Shown piece after piece: positions 33,926-43,227 of a stretch of 64,000 nt of DNA. Each line of letters begins with the position of its first letter. Positions within the stretch are counted from its first letter, which is position 1. The position numbers were made by a program, and so were the translations under genes. The DNA is from Chthoniobacteraceae bacterium (GTDB lineage Bacteria > Verrucomicrobiota > Verrucomicrobiia > Chthoniobacterales > Chthoniobacteraceae), in NCBI GenBank assembly GCA_947479475.1, contig CANJZW010000007.1, positions 1-64,000 of the forward strand. Direction: 5' to 3'. The notes under the pieces are model-generated. The model was not told where the DNA came from, did no database searches, and saw nothing but the letters and a program-made list of their open reading frames with translations.

Positions 33926-36673
33926 ATGATGACGAGCGCACAGATCCGCCAAAGCTTTCTCGATTTCTTTCGAGGGAAACAACACACCCTCGTACCCTCC
34001 TCCAGTCTGCTTCCGGACTCCCCCAACCTGCTCTTTACCAACGCAGGGATGAACCAGTTCGTCCCGATTTTCCTTGGCCAGCGCCAGCCCGACGTCACCC
34101 GTTGGGCCTCCGCGACGCCCGCGCTCGACACCCGCGCCGCCGACACCCAAAAATGCATCCGCGCCGGAGGCAAACACAACGATCTCGAAGATGTTGGCTT
34201 AGACACCTACCATCACACCTTCTTCGAAATGCTGGGAAACTGGTCCTTTGGAGATTACTTCAAAAAGGAAGCGATTCAGTGGGCCTGGGAGCTCATCGTT
34301 GAGATCTGGAAATTCCCTCCGCAGCGCCTCTACGCCACGGTTTATCAGCCTGACCCAGCGCTTGGCGACCCCGCTTCCCGCGATCAGGAAGCCTGGGAAC
34401 TCTGGGCGGAACTTTTCCGGAAAGCGGGTTTAGATCCCTCCGTTCACATCGTTAACGGCAACAAAAAGGACAACTTCTGGATGATGGGTGACACCGGCCC
34501 CTGCGGCCCGTGCTCCGAATTACACGTCGACCTCACTCCCTCCGGCGACACAGGAGGCGCTCTCGTGAATAAGGGTTCCGCAGAATGCATCGAAATTTGG
34601 AACCTCGTTTTCATCCAGTTCAACGCCAACCCCGACGGCTCCTTTTCACCGCTCCCAGCCCAGCACGTCGACACCGGCATGGGCTTCGAACGCGTCTGCT
34701 CCATCATCCAGGGGACACGCAACTTTGAAGAATTCAGCAACGTTCGTATTTCCAACTACGAAACCGACGTCTTCCGCCCCATTTTCGACGAACTCGAAAA
34801 ACTCAGCGGCAAACACTACGCCAGCACGTTGCCTCAACAGACGGCAACAGGCCACTATGTGGCTATCACGCCGCAAGAGCAACTCGATGTCGCCTTCCGC
34901 GTGATCGCCGATCACATCCGCACCCTTTCCTTCGCCGTCGCTGATAGCATTCAACCCGGCAACACCGATCGCAACTACGTGCTGCGACGCATCCTGCGCA
35001 GGGCCATTCGTTACGGGCGCATCCTCGGCTTCCGGGAGCCTTTCTTTTATAAACTCGTCCCAGTCCTCTCCCGCACCATGGGAGATGTGTTCCCTGAAAT
35101 ACGGTCCCGGCAAGCTTTTGTGGAGGAAGTCCTCAAACGCGAAGAAGTCGCCTTCAACAAAACTCTCGACCGCGGGATCACCCTTTTCAACGACGAAATC
35201 AACCGCCTTCAGGGTGCCGGTTCCACCGCTGTTTCAGGTGCCTTCGCCTTCCAACTCTACGACACCTCTGGCTTTCCGCTGGACCTCACAGAACTCATGG
35301 CGCGCGAACGCGGCTTCTCCGTGGACACCGCTGGCTTTGAAATCCTCATGGATCAGCAGCGAGCCAGAGCTCGCGCCGCCCAGAAAAAGGAAATCATCGA
35401 ACTCTCTCAAATTGAGACAATCCTCCCCACAAGGTTTGTCGGATACGACGCCCTTTCCACAGCCGCTTCCGTCGTGGAAGTCGTCTCCGTCAAAAACAAA
35501 ACCGCTGTGATTCTGGACGTATCCACCGCCTATGCGGAGATGGGCGGCCAAATCGGGGACTCCGGAGTCCTCGAAGCTGGAGCCGACTACTGGCAGGTCA
35601 CGCACACCACAAAAAGCGGACCCGTCTGGTTACATTTCATTGAGGGCGACCATGCCCCTGCTCTCGGCCAAAACGTTTCTCTTTTCGTCCATACCGATCG
35701 TAGGCGCTCCGTGGAACGGCATCATTCGGTGACGCATCTTTTGCACTGGGCGTTGCATGAGGTTGTCTCGAAAGAAGCCTCTCAAAAGGGCTCCTTTGTT
35801 GGCACGGATAAACTCACCTTCGATTTTTCAAGCGGTCCTCTCTCACAATCGCAACTTCATGATGTGGAGCAACTCGTGAATGAACGCGTACTCGAAAATG
35901 CGCCTGTTTTCTGGCGTGAACTAGAGTTCACTGAAGTTAAAAAAAATCAGGACATTCTTCAATTCTTCGGTGAAAAGTACGGAGACATTGTTCGCGTTGT
36001 GCAGGTCGGAGGAACCTCCGATGGTTTGAACGGTTATTCAATGGAACTCTGCGGAGGCACCCATGTGCGCAGCACCGGCGAGATCGGTCTCTTTCGCATC
36101 GTTTCCGAAGGCGCTGTAGCTGCAGGCATTCGCCGCATCGAAGCTGTTGCAGGCCTGCCCGCCTACCATAGCTCCGTCGCTGAGAACCACCGTCTGAAGG
36201 CACTTGCTGCGCTTGCTGGAAGCCCGCTCTCAGACTTGGAACGGAAAATTGAGACTCTGCTACAAAATCAAAAAGACCTCGAAAAAGCTCTCAAAGCCGC
36301 GCAGCAACGCGAAGCTTCTGTGGCCGCTTCCCGGCTCGTTACCCAGATAGAAACGCTCTCAAACACGCCCGTGATCATCGCGGAAGTCCACGACGTCACA
36401 GGGGAAGCGCTCCAAGACATCGCAGACGCTCTTAAAGGACATTTCGAAGGGGTTGTCTTCCTAGCAAGCGCCCATGCTGAAATTGTTTCCCTCGTCGCCA
36501 CGGTGAGTCCATCTTTCACAGGGCGTTTTGCTGCCGGCAAACTCGTCCAAACCGCCGCTCCCATTGTAAACGGAAAGGGCGGAGGGCGGCCTGACACCGC
36601 ACGCGGAGCAGGTAAAAATTCCTCTGCTATTCCTCAAGCGCTCGCGTCTATCAGGCAGCTTATTTCAGGCTAG
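33926..36673 (+). CDS. alaS: Alanyl-tRNA synthetase
   Basis: The product has 915 residues. Class II motifs appear in the N-terminal catalytic domain (FLDFFRGKQHTLVPSSSL, TFFEMLGNWSFGDYFKKEA, FWMMGDTGPCGPCSELH). The editing domain has the zinc-binding HHSVTHLLHWAL and, later, CGGTHVRSTGEIG. A coiled-coil/C-Ala region with GGGRPDTARGAG completes the chain. The enzyme charges tRNA(Ala). The start could be ATG 33926 or the adjacent ATG 33929. rnc follows 38 bases after the stop on the same strand. Confidence 0.97.
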   Translation: MMTSAQIRQSFLDFFRGKQHTLVPSSSLLPDSPNLLFTNAGMNQFVPIFLGQRQPDVTRWASATPALDTRAADTQKCIRAGGKHNDLEDVGLDTYHHTFFEMLGNWSFGDYFKKEAIQWAWELIVEIWKFPPQRLYATVYQPDPALGDPASRDQEAWELWAELFRKAGLDPSVHIVNGNKKDNFWMMGDTGPCGPCSELHVDLTPSGDTGGALVNKGSAECIEIWNLVFIQFNANPDGSFSPLPAQHVDTGMGFERVCSIIQGTRNFEEFSNVRISNYETDVFRPIFDELEKLSGKHYASTLPQQTATGHYVAITPQEQLDVAFRVIADHIRTLSFAVADSIQPGNTDRNYVLRRILRRAIRYGRILGFREPFFYKLVPVLSRTMGDVFPEIRSRQAFVEEVLKREEVAFNKTLDRGITLFNDEINRLQGAGSTAVSGAFAFQLYDTSGFPLDLTELMARERGFSVDTAGFEILMDQQRARARAAQKKEIIELSQIETILPTRFVGYDALSTAASVVEVVSVKNKTAVILDVSTAYAEMGGQIGDSGVLEAGADYWQVTHTTKSGPVWLHFIEGDHAPALGQNVSLFVHTDRRRSVERHHSVTHLLHWALHEVVSKEASQKGSFVGTDKLTFDFSSGPLSQSQLHDVEQLVNERVLENAPVFWRELEFTEVKKNQDILQFFGEKYGDIVRVVQVGGTSDGLNGYSMELCGGTHVRSTGEIGLFRIVSEGAVAAGIRRIEAVAGLPAYHSSVAENHRLKALAALAGSPLSDLERKIETLLQNQKDLEKALKAAQQREASVAASRLVTQIETLSNTPVIIAEVHDVTGEALQDIADALKGHFEGVVFLASAHAEIVSLVATVSPSFTGRFAAGKLVQTAAPIVNGKGGGRPDTARGAGKNSSAIPQALASIRQLISG

Positions 36674-36711
36674 CCCTGGCCGCCCCGTTTCCACCCCATC
36701 CCTATGTCGCT

Positions 36712-37455
36712 ATGAATCCGTTAGAGGAACGCATTCAGTATAAGTTTCGTAACGCACTGCTTCTTGCAGAGGCTCTAACCCATCCAAGCCTGGGTTATGA
36801 AACGCAGCGCCATCATTTCGACAATCAACGCCTCGAGTTTCTCGGGGATGCCGTTCTACAGCTCATCTTCACCGAGTTTCTTTTCGACTCCTATTCCGAA
36901 CTTCCCGAAGGAGAACTTACCAAACTCCGCGCCAGACTTGTTTCCAGAGACGGGCTCCGTATCAACGCAGAAGCTCTGGATCTTGGGAAATATTTGATGA
37001 TGGGCCGTGGCGAGGAAGCCACTGGCGGCCGCAGCCGCGCGTCTGCCCTTGCTGACGCCTACGAGGCGCTTATAGGCGCCCTCTATCTGGATTCCGACTA
37101 CGTCACCGTGCGCCGCATTGTTCTGACAGAAACTCGCTCCCGCCTTGAAGAACTGATTGTGGAAGACCCTTCTGCCAATCCCAAAGGCCGATTGCAGGAG
37201 ATTCTTCAATCTGTCACTCCCCACAGTCCTATTTACGAAGTGGTCGAACAATTCGGCCCGGAACATATGAAACAGTTCATTTCAAGAATTGTCTGGGAAG
37301 GCGCTGAGTTAGCTCGCGGCTCAGGTCGCAGCAAAAAGGACGCTGAAGTGCAGGCTGCACGGAAGGCGATCGAACTGCGTTCCTGGGAAACCTTGTCCCT
37401 TGTGAATGAAGCCAAGCCAACATCGCCTGCCAACAACCAGGCCGAGAACCTGTGA
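36712..37455 (+). CDS. rnc: Ribonuclease III
   Basis: The product has 247 residues. The catalytic domain holds the signature NQRLEFLGDAVLQLIFTEFL with the metal-binding Glu and Asp, and LADAYEALIGALYLDSDY with the second acidic pair. The C-terminal double-stranded RNA-binding domain runs from PKGRLQEILQ to GSGRSKKDAEVQAARKAIE. RNase III processes rRNA precursors and structured mRNAs. It is followed by the 306-base gap holding the candidate replication origin. Confidence 0.97.
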   Translation: MNPLEERIQYKFRNALLLAEALTHPSLGYETQRHHFDNQRLEFLGDAVLQLIFTEFLFDSYSELPEGELTKLRARLVSRDGLRINAEALDLGKYLMMGRGEEATGGRSRASALADAYEALIGALYLDSDYVTVRRIVLTETRSRLEELIVEDPSANPKGRLQEILQSVTPHSPIYEVVEQFGPEHMKQFISRIVWEGAELARGSGRSKKDAEVQAARKAIELRSWETLSLVNEAKPTSPANNQAENL

Positions 37456-37507
37456 ACAACCTCCCACAAGTCCCAACAACCCTCGCCCCTCGCTCTTTTC
37501 GAGTCGG

Positions 37508-37516
37508 TTATTCACA
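37508..37516 (+). other. DnaA box TTATTCACA
   Basis: Perfect match to the TTATNCACA consensus, in the rnc-cysteine desulfurase gap, direct orientation. Confidence 0.8.
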
Positions 37517-37594
37517 GCCTCTCTTAGGTTGTTGGCCGTTCAAAATCCGCCTTATCATCCGCAAAACAAACGGGATCCCTATTATCTTTGCTAG

Positions 37595-37603
37595 TTATTC
37601 ACA
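37595..37603 (+). other. DnaA box TTATTCACA
   Basis: Perfect match to TTATNCACA, direct orientation, immediately left of the AT-rich stretch. Confidence 0.8.
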
Positions 37604-37653
37604 TTCTTAAGAAGAAGGAGAATGATTTAATTTTTCTCTCTTTCTTAAAGAGC

Positions 37654-37662
37654 TGTGAATAA
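37654..37662 (-). other. DnaA box TTATTCACA (inverted)
   Basis: The plus strand reads TGTGAATAA. This box faces the one at 37595 across the AT-rich stretch. Confidence 0.8.
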
Positions 37663-37782
37663 CTCGCCCCTCGGGCAAATAGCGGCACCGTCTATCTACG
37701 CCTCATTTTAACCTGCCACGATTCACACATCTTCTCTTGGAACCAGCCAGCACCTGAGCGTATGCTGAAAAACTTTCCTCTG

Positions 37783-38934
37783 ATGAGTGCTTCTGACCCA
37801 TTGATCTACCTCGACAACAACGCGACCACAGCCGTGGATCCAGCCGTTGTAGAGGAGATGCTGCCGTTCCTTAACCAATTCTATGGAAATCCTTCCAGCC
37901 CCTATCGGATTGGCAAAATAGCGGCCCAAGCTCTGGAAATCGCCCGTGAACGCGTAGCCATGTTGCTTCAAGCGGAGCCAGTGGAGATCATTTTCACCGG
38001 AAGCGGAACGGAAGCTACGAATGCCGCCATTTATTCGGCCCTGGCTGCAGATCCCGATAAACAGCACATTGTCACAACAAGAGTGGAACACTCTGCGACA
38101 CTGAAAACATGTGAGGTGCTGGCGAAAAAAGGCGTGGAAATCACATGGATCGGGGTTGATTCAAAGGGACAAGTCGATCTCCAAGAGATGGAAAAAGCGG
38201 TACGTTCAGACACAGCTCTACTGAGCGTGATGTGGGCGAACAATGAAACAGGGACAATATTTCCGATTGAAGAACTGACAGCCATCGCTAGGAGCAAAGG
38301 GATTTATTTTCATACCGATGCTGTGCAAGCGGTGGGAAAGGTGCCGGTGAAAGTGGGCAATACAGGAATTCAATTCGCTTCAATCTCAGGGCACAAACTC
38401 CACTGCCCTAAGGGAGTAGGCGCCCTTTACGCAAATAAGAGAGCCAGATTTGTGCCGTTTTTAACCGGGGGAAGCCAAGAAAATGGAAGACGCGCCGGTA
38501 CGCAAAATGTGGCGTCAATTGTAGCGTTCGGTAAAGCCTGTGAGATCGCTCACCAAGAATTAGAGCAGAACAAAAAGAAGGTTCTGTCTCTCAGGGATGC
38601 CTTTGAACAAAGGCTTCTTTCTCGCATTACAGGCGTGGAGGTAAATGGTGACCCGCAGAACCGTCTTCCGAACACCACAAATCTCGCTTTTGAAAATATA
38701 GAGGGAGAAGGGCTGCTCATTCTGTTGGATGAAAACAACATAGCTTGCTCAGCAGGATCTGCTTGTACGGCAGGATCCATCCACCCTTCGCACGTGCTCA
38801 AAGCCATGGGATGTTCCGATAAGAAAGCCAGGGCGAGCCTGCGGTTTTCTTTTTCCCACTTAAACACCGAAGAAGAAACACAAAGGGCTGCCGAAATCAT
38901 CGAAAGCAAAATCACAAAACTGAGGGCTACCTAA
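37783..38934 (+). CDS. Cysteine desulfurase (IscS/NifS)
   Basis: The product has 383 residues. It begins with IYLDNNATTAVDP, has the PLP lysine in SISGHKLHCPKGVGALY and the catalytic Cys in CSAGSACTAGSIHPSHVL. The enzyme moves sulfur from cysteine to Fe-S scaffold proteins or tRNA-modification enzymes. ATG 37783 (MSASDPLIYLDNN) was chosen over an in-frame ATG at 37762 because it is closer to the family start; neither has a strong ribosome binding site. No iscU or iscA follows; recJ starts four bases after the stop, so the two are cotranscribed. Confidence 0.93.
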   Translation: MSASDPLIYLDNNATTAVDPAVVEEMLPFLNQFYGNPSSPYRIGKIAAQALEIARERVAMLLQAEPVEIIFTGSGTEATNAAIYSALAADPDKQHIVTTRVEHSATLKTCEVLAKKGVEITWIGVDSKGQVDLQEMEKAVRSDTALLSVMWANNETGTIFPIEELTAIARSKGIYFHTDAVQAVGKVPVKVGNTGIQFASISGHKLHCPKGVGALYANKRARFVPFLTGGSQENGRRAGTQNVASIVAFGKACEIAHQELEQNKKKVLSLRDAFEQRLLSRITGVEVNGDPQNRLPNTTNLAFENIEGEGLLILLDENNIACSAGSACTAGSIHPSHVLKAMGCSDKKARASLRFSFSHLNTEEETQRAAEIIESKITKLRAT

Positions 38935-38938
38935 AACA

Positions 38939-40645
38939 GTGCTTAACAAAGCCATAGCTCGGTGGGTTTTGCCAGAACCAGCAGCACCTCAACTTGTTCA
39001 AGGTCTTGTAAGCGCCTTGGGACTTCCTAGAATCGTTGCAGATCTCCTTGTCCGCCGCGGATACCAAGAACCCGCCGCCGCCCAACGGTTTCTATATCCC
39101 CGCTTGAATACATTGAGCGATCCATTTTTGTTACCAGACATGGAGATCGCCGTGTGGCGTATTCTTCAGGCCATCGATCAAAAACAAACGATCGTCTTGT
39201 ATGGTGATTACGATGTCGATGGCCTCACTTCCCTGACTCTCTTGCATCGCATCTTGGCTCTCTATCAGGCCGACGTGCATTGTTTTTTACCGCAACGCAA
39301 AGATGAAGGGTATGGTCTGAGTGCTAAAGGTGTAGCCCGGTGCGTAGACGAGTATGCTCCAACCCTGCTGATTGCTATTGATTGCGGCACGTCGTCCGTA
39401 GCTGAAATACAGCAGTTAAAGGATGTTGGTGTAGATGTCGTTGTGCTGGACCATCACGAATGTCCTGAACAGCTGCCGCCGTGTGTCGCCCTTGTGAACC
39501 CGAAAAAGGGACAGGTCTTTCACTATCTTTGCAGTGTTGGAATCGTTTTCAAGGTCGCTCATGCCCTCCTTAAACAGCGGCCAAACGCAGCGGTTCAATT
39601 AAAGGATTACTTAGACCTCGTCGCCTTGGGGAGTGTTGCCGACCTCGTCCCATTAGTTGAAGAAAATCGCGTGTTGGTTCAAAAGGGCCTCGAACAACTT
39701 GCCGTCACAAAGTGGCAGGGAATTAAAACCCTGGCTGAAAAAGCAGGAGTCAAACCGCCGTGGGCTGCCTCAGACGTTGGGTTCAAACTCGGACCGAGAC
39801 TCAATGCGGCAGGGCGCCTGGGAGAGGCGAAACGGGCCTTTCACCTATTAATGAGTGAAAATGAAGTCGACGCTGCGAGCCTTACGGAGGAGCTCGAAGA
39901 AGAGAATCAAAACCGCAAGGTCATCGCGGAAGACGTCTACCAGCTTGCCGAAGCCCAGGTCGCCGAAAAATTTAACATCGTAAAGGACTTCGCAATCGTC
40001 GTTGGCGGAGATGGTTGGCATGAAGGAGTGATAGGGATCGCGGCTTCTAAACTGATGCACAAGTACAATCGGCCGGCGATTGTGATTGGGTTTGACGCAC
40101 AGGGCTGTGGAAAAGGAAGCTGCCGAAGCATCCCCGGGTTTTCGTTGGTCAGTGCGCTGAGATCTTGTGGAGCTTATTTGGAGAAAAGTGGGGGCCATGA
40201 AATGGCGGCTGGCCTCTCAATCCGGCGTGAACAGTTCGAAAACTTTCGAACCGCATTCGTCCGCGAGGCCGGAGAGCTGATCCGCGAGGAAGAATTGACG
40301 CCTCTGATCGTTCCAGATGCCGAGGTACACATTCACGAATTAAATCTGGTCTTGCTCGAACAACTCGCAAAGCTGGGCCCGTTTGGGATCGCTAACGCCT
40401 CGCCAGTATTTTTACTTAGAAATGTATTTCCAGCGGGTCAACCCCGCGTGATGAAAGAAAAACACCTCAGCCTGGAAATCCGGCAGGACAAGGAGACCGC
40501 GCGGGCGATTTGGTTTAACGGCGCGACGGACCCCGTTCCGAAGGCGCCCTGGGATGTTGCTTTTGAGCTCGTCCGAAATGAATACCAAGGCCGCGTGCAG
40601 CCCCAAATTCAAATCCGGGCCCTCCGTTCAGCGGCCGGAACCTAG
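38939..40645 (+). CDS. recJ: Single-stranded-DNA-specific exonuclease RecJ
   Basis: The product has 568 residues, near the typical 550-580. DHH-family motifs are YGDYDVDGLTSL, a central IAIDCGTSS, and VVLDHHECPEQLP; the DHHA1 part holds GSCRSIPGF and SGGHEMAAGLSI. RecJ digests single-stranded DNA 5' to 3' in mismatch repair and RecF-type recombination. The start is GTG 38939, four bases after the desulfurase stop. An OB-like C-terminal part ends with FELVRNEYQGRVQPQIQIR. Confidence 0.95.
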   Translation: MLNKAIARWVLPEPAAPQLVQGLVSALGLPRIVADLLVRRGYQEPAAAQRFLYPRLNTLSDPFLLPDMEIAVWRILQAIDQKQTIVLYGDYDVDGLTSLTLLHRILALYQADVHCFLPQRKDEGYGLSAKGVARCVDEYAPTLLIAIDCGTSSVAEIQQLKDVGVDVVVLDHHECPEQLPPCVALVNPKKGQVFHYLCSVGIVFKVAHALLKQRPNAAVQLKDYLDLVALGSVADLVPLVEENRVLVQKGLEQLAVTKWQGIKTLAEKAGVKPPWAASDVGFKLGPRLNAAGRLGEAKRAFHLLMSENEVDAASLTEELEEENQNRKVIAEDVYQLAEAQVAEKFNIVKDFAIVVGGDGWHEGVIGIAASKLMHKYNRPAIVIGFDAQGCGKGSCRSIPGFSLVSALRSCGAYLEKSGGHEMAAGLSIRREQFENFRTAFVREAGELIREEELTPLIVPDAEVHIHELNLVLLEQLAKLGPFGIANASPVFLLRNVFPAGQPRVMKEKHLSLEIRQDKETARAIWFNGATDPVPKAPWDVAFELVRNEYQGRVQPQIQIRALRSAAGT

Positions 40646-40742
40646 AAAAAAAGACTGGGGAGCACAGAATACACGCGTTTCCTGCGTGGTGTGTGGCTGA
40701 GGGGTTGACCCGCCAGACTCTGGAAGCCATCTTTTTACGCTT

Positions 40743-42131
40743 ATGAATTACGATCTCATCGTCATCGGCGGAGGACCTGCCGGCTATGTGGCAGCTATCC
40801 GTGCGGCGCAATTGGGAAAAAAAGTGGCCTGCGTCGAAAAAGAACGGGCCGGAGGCACCTGTTTGAATTGGGGCTGCATCCCGACGAAGTCTCTTTTGCG
40901 CAACGCAGAACTGTACCACATTTTCGCGCACCGAGCCTCAGAGTTCGGCATCAAGGCCGACAACGTTTCCTTTGATTGGAGCAAGATCATTGGTCGCTCC
41001 AGAGATGTGTCGGATAAGAACGCCGGCGGCATTGAGTTCCTTTTCAAAAAGAACAAAGTCGACTACATCCGTGGCGAAGCGACATTGGAAAAAGCGGGTT
41101 CTGTTTCCGTTAAACTGACGGACGGCACGCCGCAAACTCTCTCCTCTCCCAAGATCCTTGTGGCGACAGGCTGTCTCCCGCGACCCATGCCAGGGTTCGC
41201 TTTTAATGGCAAGACAGTCATCTCCAGCAAGGAAGCGATGATTCTGCCGGAACAGCCCAAAAGCCTGATCGTCATCGGCGCCGGAGCAATCGGTGTGGAG
41301 TTCGCCTACTTCTACAACGCCTTCGGCACCAAAGTAACCGTCGTTGAAATGCTCCCGAATCTCCTTCCTGTCGAGGATACCGAAGTATCCCAGGCACTGG
41401 AAAAGTCGTTTCAAAAGCAGGGCATCAAAGTGCTCACCTCTCACAAAACGGTCAAAACTCAAACCTCCGAAAAAGGGGTCTGCATTACGGTGGAAGACGC
41501 CAAGGGAAAAACACAAGACATCGAAGCGGACGTCTGTCTCGTGGCCATAGGGGTCCAGCCTCTGATGCCCGGCGGGAGCTTGCGCCTCACGCTCACGGAG
41601 CGCGGCTACATCCAGACAAACGACCGGTATGAAACCAACGTTCCGGGAGTGTATGCGGCTGGAGACATCATCGGGCCACCGTGGCTCGCACACGTCGCCA
41701 GTTTCGAAGCGATTCAAGCCGTGAATGGAATGTTTCAGCCAGGGTTCAAACCCAAAAAAGTGGGAAACTTTCCCGGCTGTACTTACGCACAGCCGCAGGT
41801 TGCGAGCGTGGGCCTCACAGAGCGCGCGGCAAAGGAAAAGGGCATCAAGTTCAAGGTTGGAAAATTCCCTTACGCTGCGAGCGGCAAAGCGCGCGCCATC
41901 GGCGAAATCGAGGGGTTTGTGAAGCTGATCCTGGGCGAACCACACGGTGAAGTGTTGGGCGCTCACATCATCGGCTCCGAAGCCACCGAACTCATCGCGG
42001 AACTCGGGTTGGCCATCACGTTGGAAGCAACCATCGACGAGATCGAAGGCACCATCCACGCACACCCCACGTTGAGCGAAATGATTCACGAAGCTACAGC
42101 GCAAGCAGAAGGCCACGCCATTCACATCTAA
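40743..42131 (+). CDS. lpdA: Dihydrolipoyl dehydrogenase (E3)
   Basis: The product has 462 residues. FAD-binding [20 protein letters not shown] is followed by the redox disulfide [14 protein letters not shown], the NAD-binding [15 protein letters not shown] and the C-terminal dimer motif [13 protein letters not shown] with the His-Glu pair. E3 reoxidises dihydrolipoamide in the pyruvate and 2-oxoglutarate dehydrogenase complexes and the glycine cleavage system. No E1 or E2 gene is nearby. The transaldolase gene starts 19 bases downstream. Confidence 0.95.
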   Translation: MNYDLIVIGGGPAGYVAAIRAAQLGKKVACVEKERAGGTCLNWGCIPTKSLLRNAELYHIFAHRASEFGIKADNVSFDWSKIIGRSRDVSDKNAGGIEFLFKKNKVDYIRGEATLEKAGSVSVKLTDGTPQTLSSPKILVATGCLPRPMPGFAFNGKTVISSKEAMILPEQPKSLIVIGAGAIGVEFAYFYNAFGTKVTVVEMLPNLLPVEDTEVSQALEKSFQKQGIKVLTSHKTVKTQTSEKGVCITVEDAKGKTQDIEADVCLVAIGVQPLMPGGSLRLTLTERGYIQTNDRYETNVPGVYAAGDIIGPPWLAHVASFEAIQAVNGMFQPGFKPKKVGNFPGCTYAQPQVASVGLTERAAKEKGIKFKVGKFPYAASGKARAIGEIEGFVKLILGEPHGEVLGAHIIGSEATELIAELGLAITLEATIDEIEGTIHAHPTLSEMIHEATAQAEGHAIHI

Positions 42132-42150
42132 TCCCCACAGAAAAACACTT

Positions 42151-43113
42151 ATGAGCAATGCATCTCAACTCGAACAACTGAAGCAGTTCACAAAAGTCGT
42201 TGCAGATACCGGCGACTTTGAGTCCATCCGCGAATTCAAACCGCAGGACGCGACGACCAACCCCTCCCTCATCCTTCAGGCCGCTACAAAGCCCCAGTAC
42301 GCGCCGATTCTCGAAAAAGCCATCGCCGACAGCAAGCACAGCGGCCTGACGGGAGCTAAACTCGTCGACAACATCATGGACCATGTCCTGATCGCGTTCG
42401 GCCTGGAAATTCTTAAAATCGTCCCAGGGCGCGTTTCGACGGAAACCGATGCACGCCTTTCTTTTGACGTCGCAGGAACTGTCGCCAAGGCCCATCAGCT
42501 CATCGCCCTCTACGAAAAAGCGGGCATCTCACGGGACCGCGTCCTGATCAAGATTGCCTCGACGTGGGAAGGCATCAAGGCGGCTGAAATCGTTCAGAAG
42601 GAAGGCATCCATTGCAACCTGACGCTCCTCTTTTCCCTGCCACAAGCCATTGCCTGTGCGGATGCGAAGGTGCAGCTCATTTCCCCATTCGTGGGCCGCA
42701 TTTATGACTGGTACAAAAACGCCAACAAGCGCGATTACACCGGTGCGGAAGATCCAGGGGTTCAGTCTGTAACGACGATCTTCAATTACTACAAACACTT
42801 CGGCCATCAGACGGAAGTCATGGGAGCAAGCTTCCGCAACGTTTCCCAGATCGTCGAGCTCGCTGGTAGCGATCTGCTTACCATCTCTCCTGATTTATTG
42901 GCGAAACTTGCAGCGTCCCACGATCCCATCTCGCTTAAGCTGGACGCGGCCGCCGCTAAAACAGCGCACATCGAAAAAATCCAACTCGATGAAAAAGCGT
43001 TCCGCTTCCTGATGAACGAAGATGCGATGGCCACGGAAAAAACAGCGGAAGGTATTCGCAAGTTCGCCGCTGACATCGTCAAACTCGAACAGGTCGTTTC
43101 GTCGCATCTCTAG
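42151..43113 (+). CDS. tal: Transaldolase
   Basis: The product has 320 residues and is of the TalB type. It begins with [20 protein letters not shown], contains [10 protein letters not shown], has the Schiff-base Lys in [17 protein letters not shown] and the phosphate-binding [10 protein letters not shown]. Transaldolase moves a dihydroxyacetone unit between sugar phosphates in the pentose phosphate pathway. It lies 19 bases after lpdA and is followed by a strong terminator, so lpdA-tal probably form the end of one transcript. Confidence 0.96.
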   Translation: MSNASQLEQLKQFTKVVADTGDFESIREFKPQDATTNPSLILQAATKPQYAPILEKAIADSKHSGLTGAKLVDNIMDHVLIAFGLEILKIVPGRVSTETDARLSFDVAGTVAKAHQLIALYEKAGISRDRVLIKIASTWEGIKAAEIVQKEGIHCNLTLLFSLPQAIACADAKVQLISPFVGRIYDWYKNANKRDYTGAEDPGVQSVTTIFNYYKHFGHQTEVMGASFRNVSQIVELAGSDLLTISPDLLAKLAASHDPISLKLDAAAAKTAHIEKIQLDEKAFRFLMNEDAMATEKTAEGIRKFAADIVKLEQVVSSHL

Positions 43114-43142
43114 GCGCTGAAGAAATAGCGTTAATCAATGGG

Positions 43143-43173
43143 GCCCCGGTCTTTTCGAAGGCCGGGGCTTTTT
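43143..43173 (+). terminator. Intrinsic terminator after the transaldolase gene
   Basis: GCCCCGGTCTT pairs with AAGGCCGGGGC (one G-T pair) around a TTCG tetraloop, followed by TTTTT. This is a textbook rho-independent terminator; the gene reading from the other side ends at 43228. Confidence 0.93.
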
Positions 43174-43227
43174 GATGATACGCTCTGCGCGACGCTCAAA
43201 ACTTCGGCCCCTCCCAACAGAGGATGT

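Larger units (their letters stand above)
37456..37761. other. Candidate chromosomal replication origin (oriC)
   Basis: The gap contains three perfect DnaA boxes TTATTCACA (37508, 37595, and 37654 inverted) and a one-mismatch box, TTGTTCACA, on the minus strand at 37451-37459, overlapping the rnc stop. Between the second and third boxes lies an AT-rich stretch (37604-37650) suitable for unwinding, with three AAG triplets at 37609-37617 that resemble DnaA-trio elements read from the inverted box. Plus-strand composition is C-rich to the left (17-36 kb) and G-rich to the right, the sign change expected at an origin. dnaA itself is not in the window. Confidence 0.7.

Noticed and set aside
40938-42158. 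Open frame of 406 codons on the minus strand opposite lpdA
   Set aside because: It is a shadow of lpdA; there are no family motifs and the sense gene is certain.
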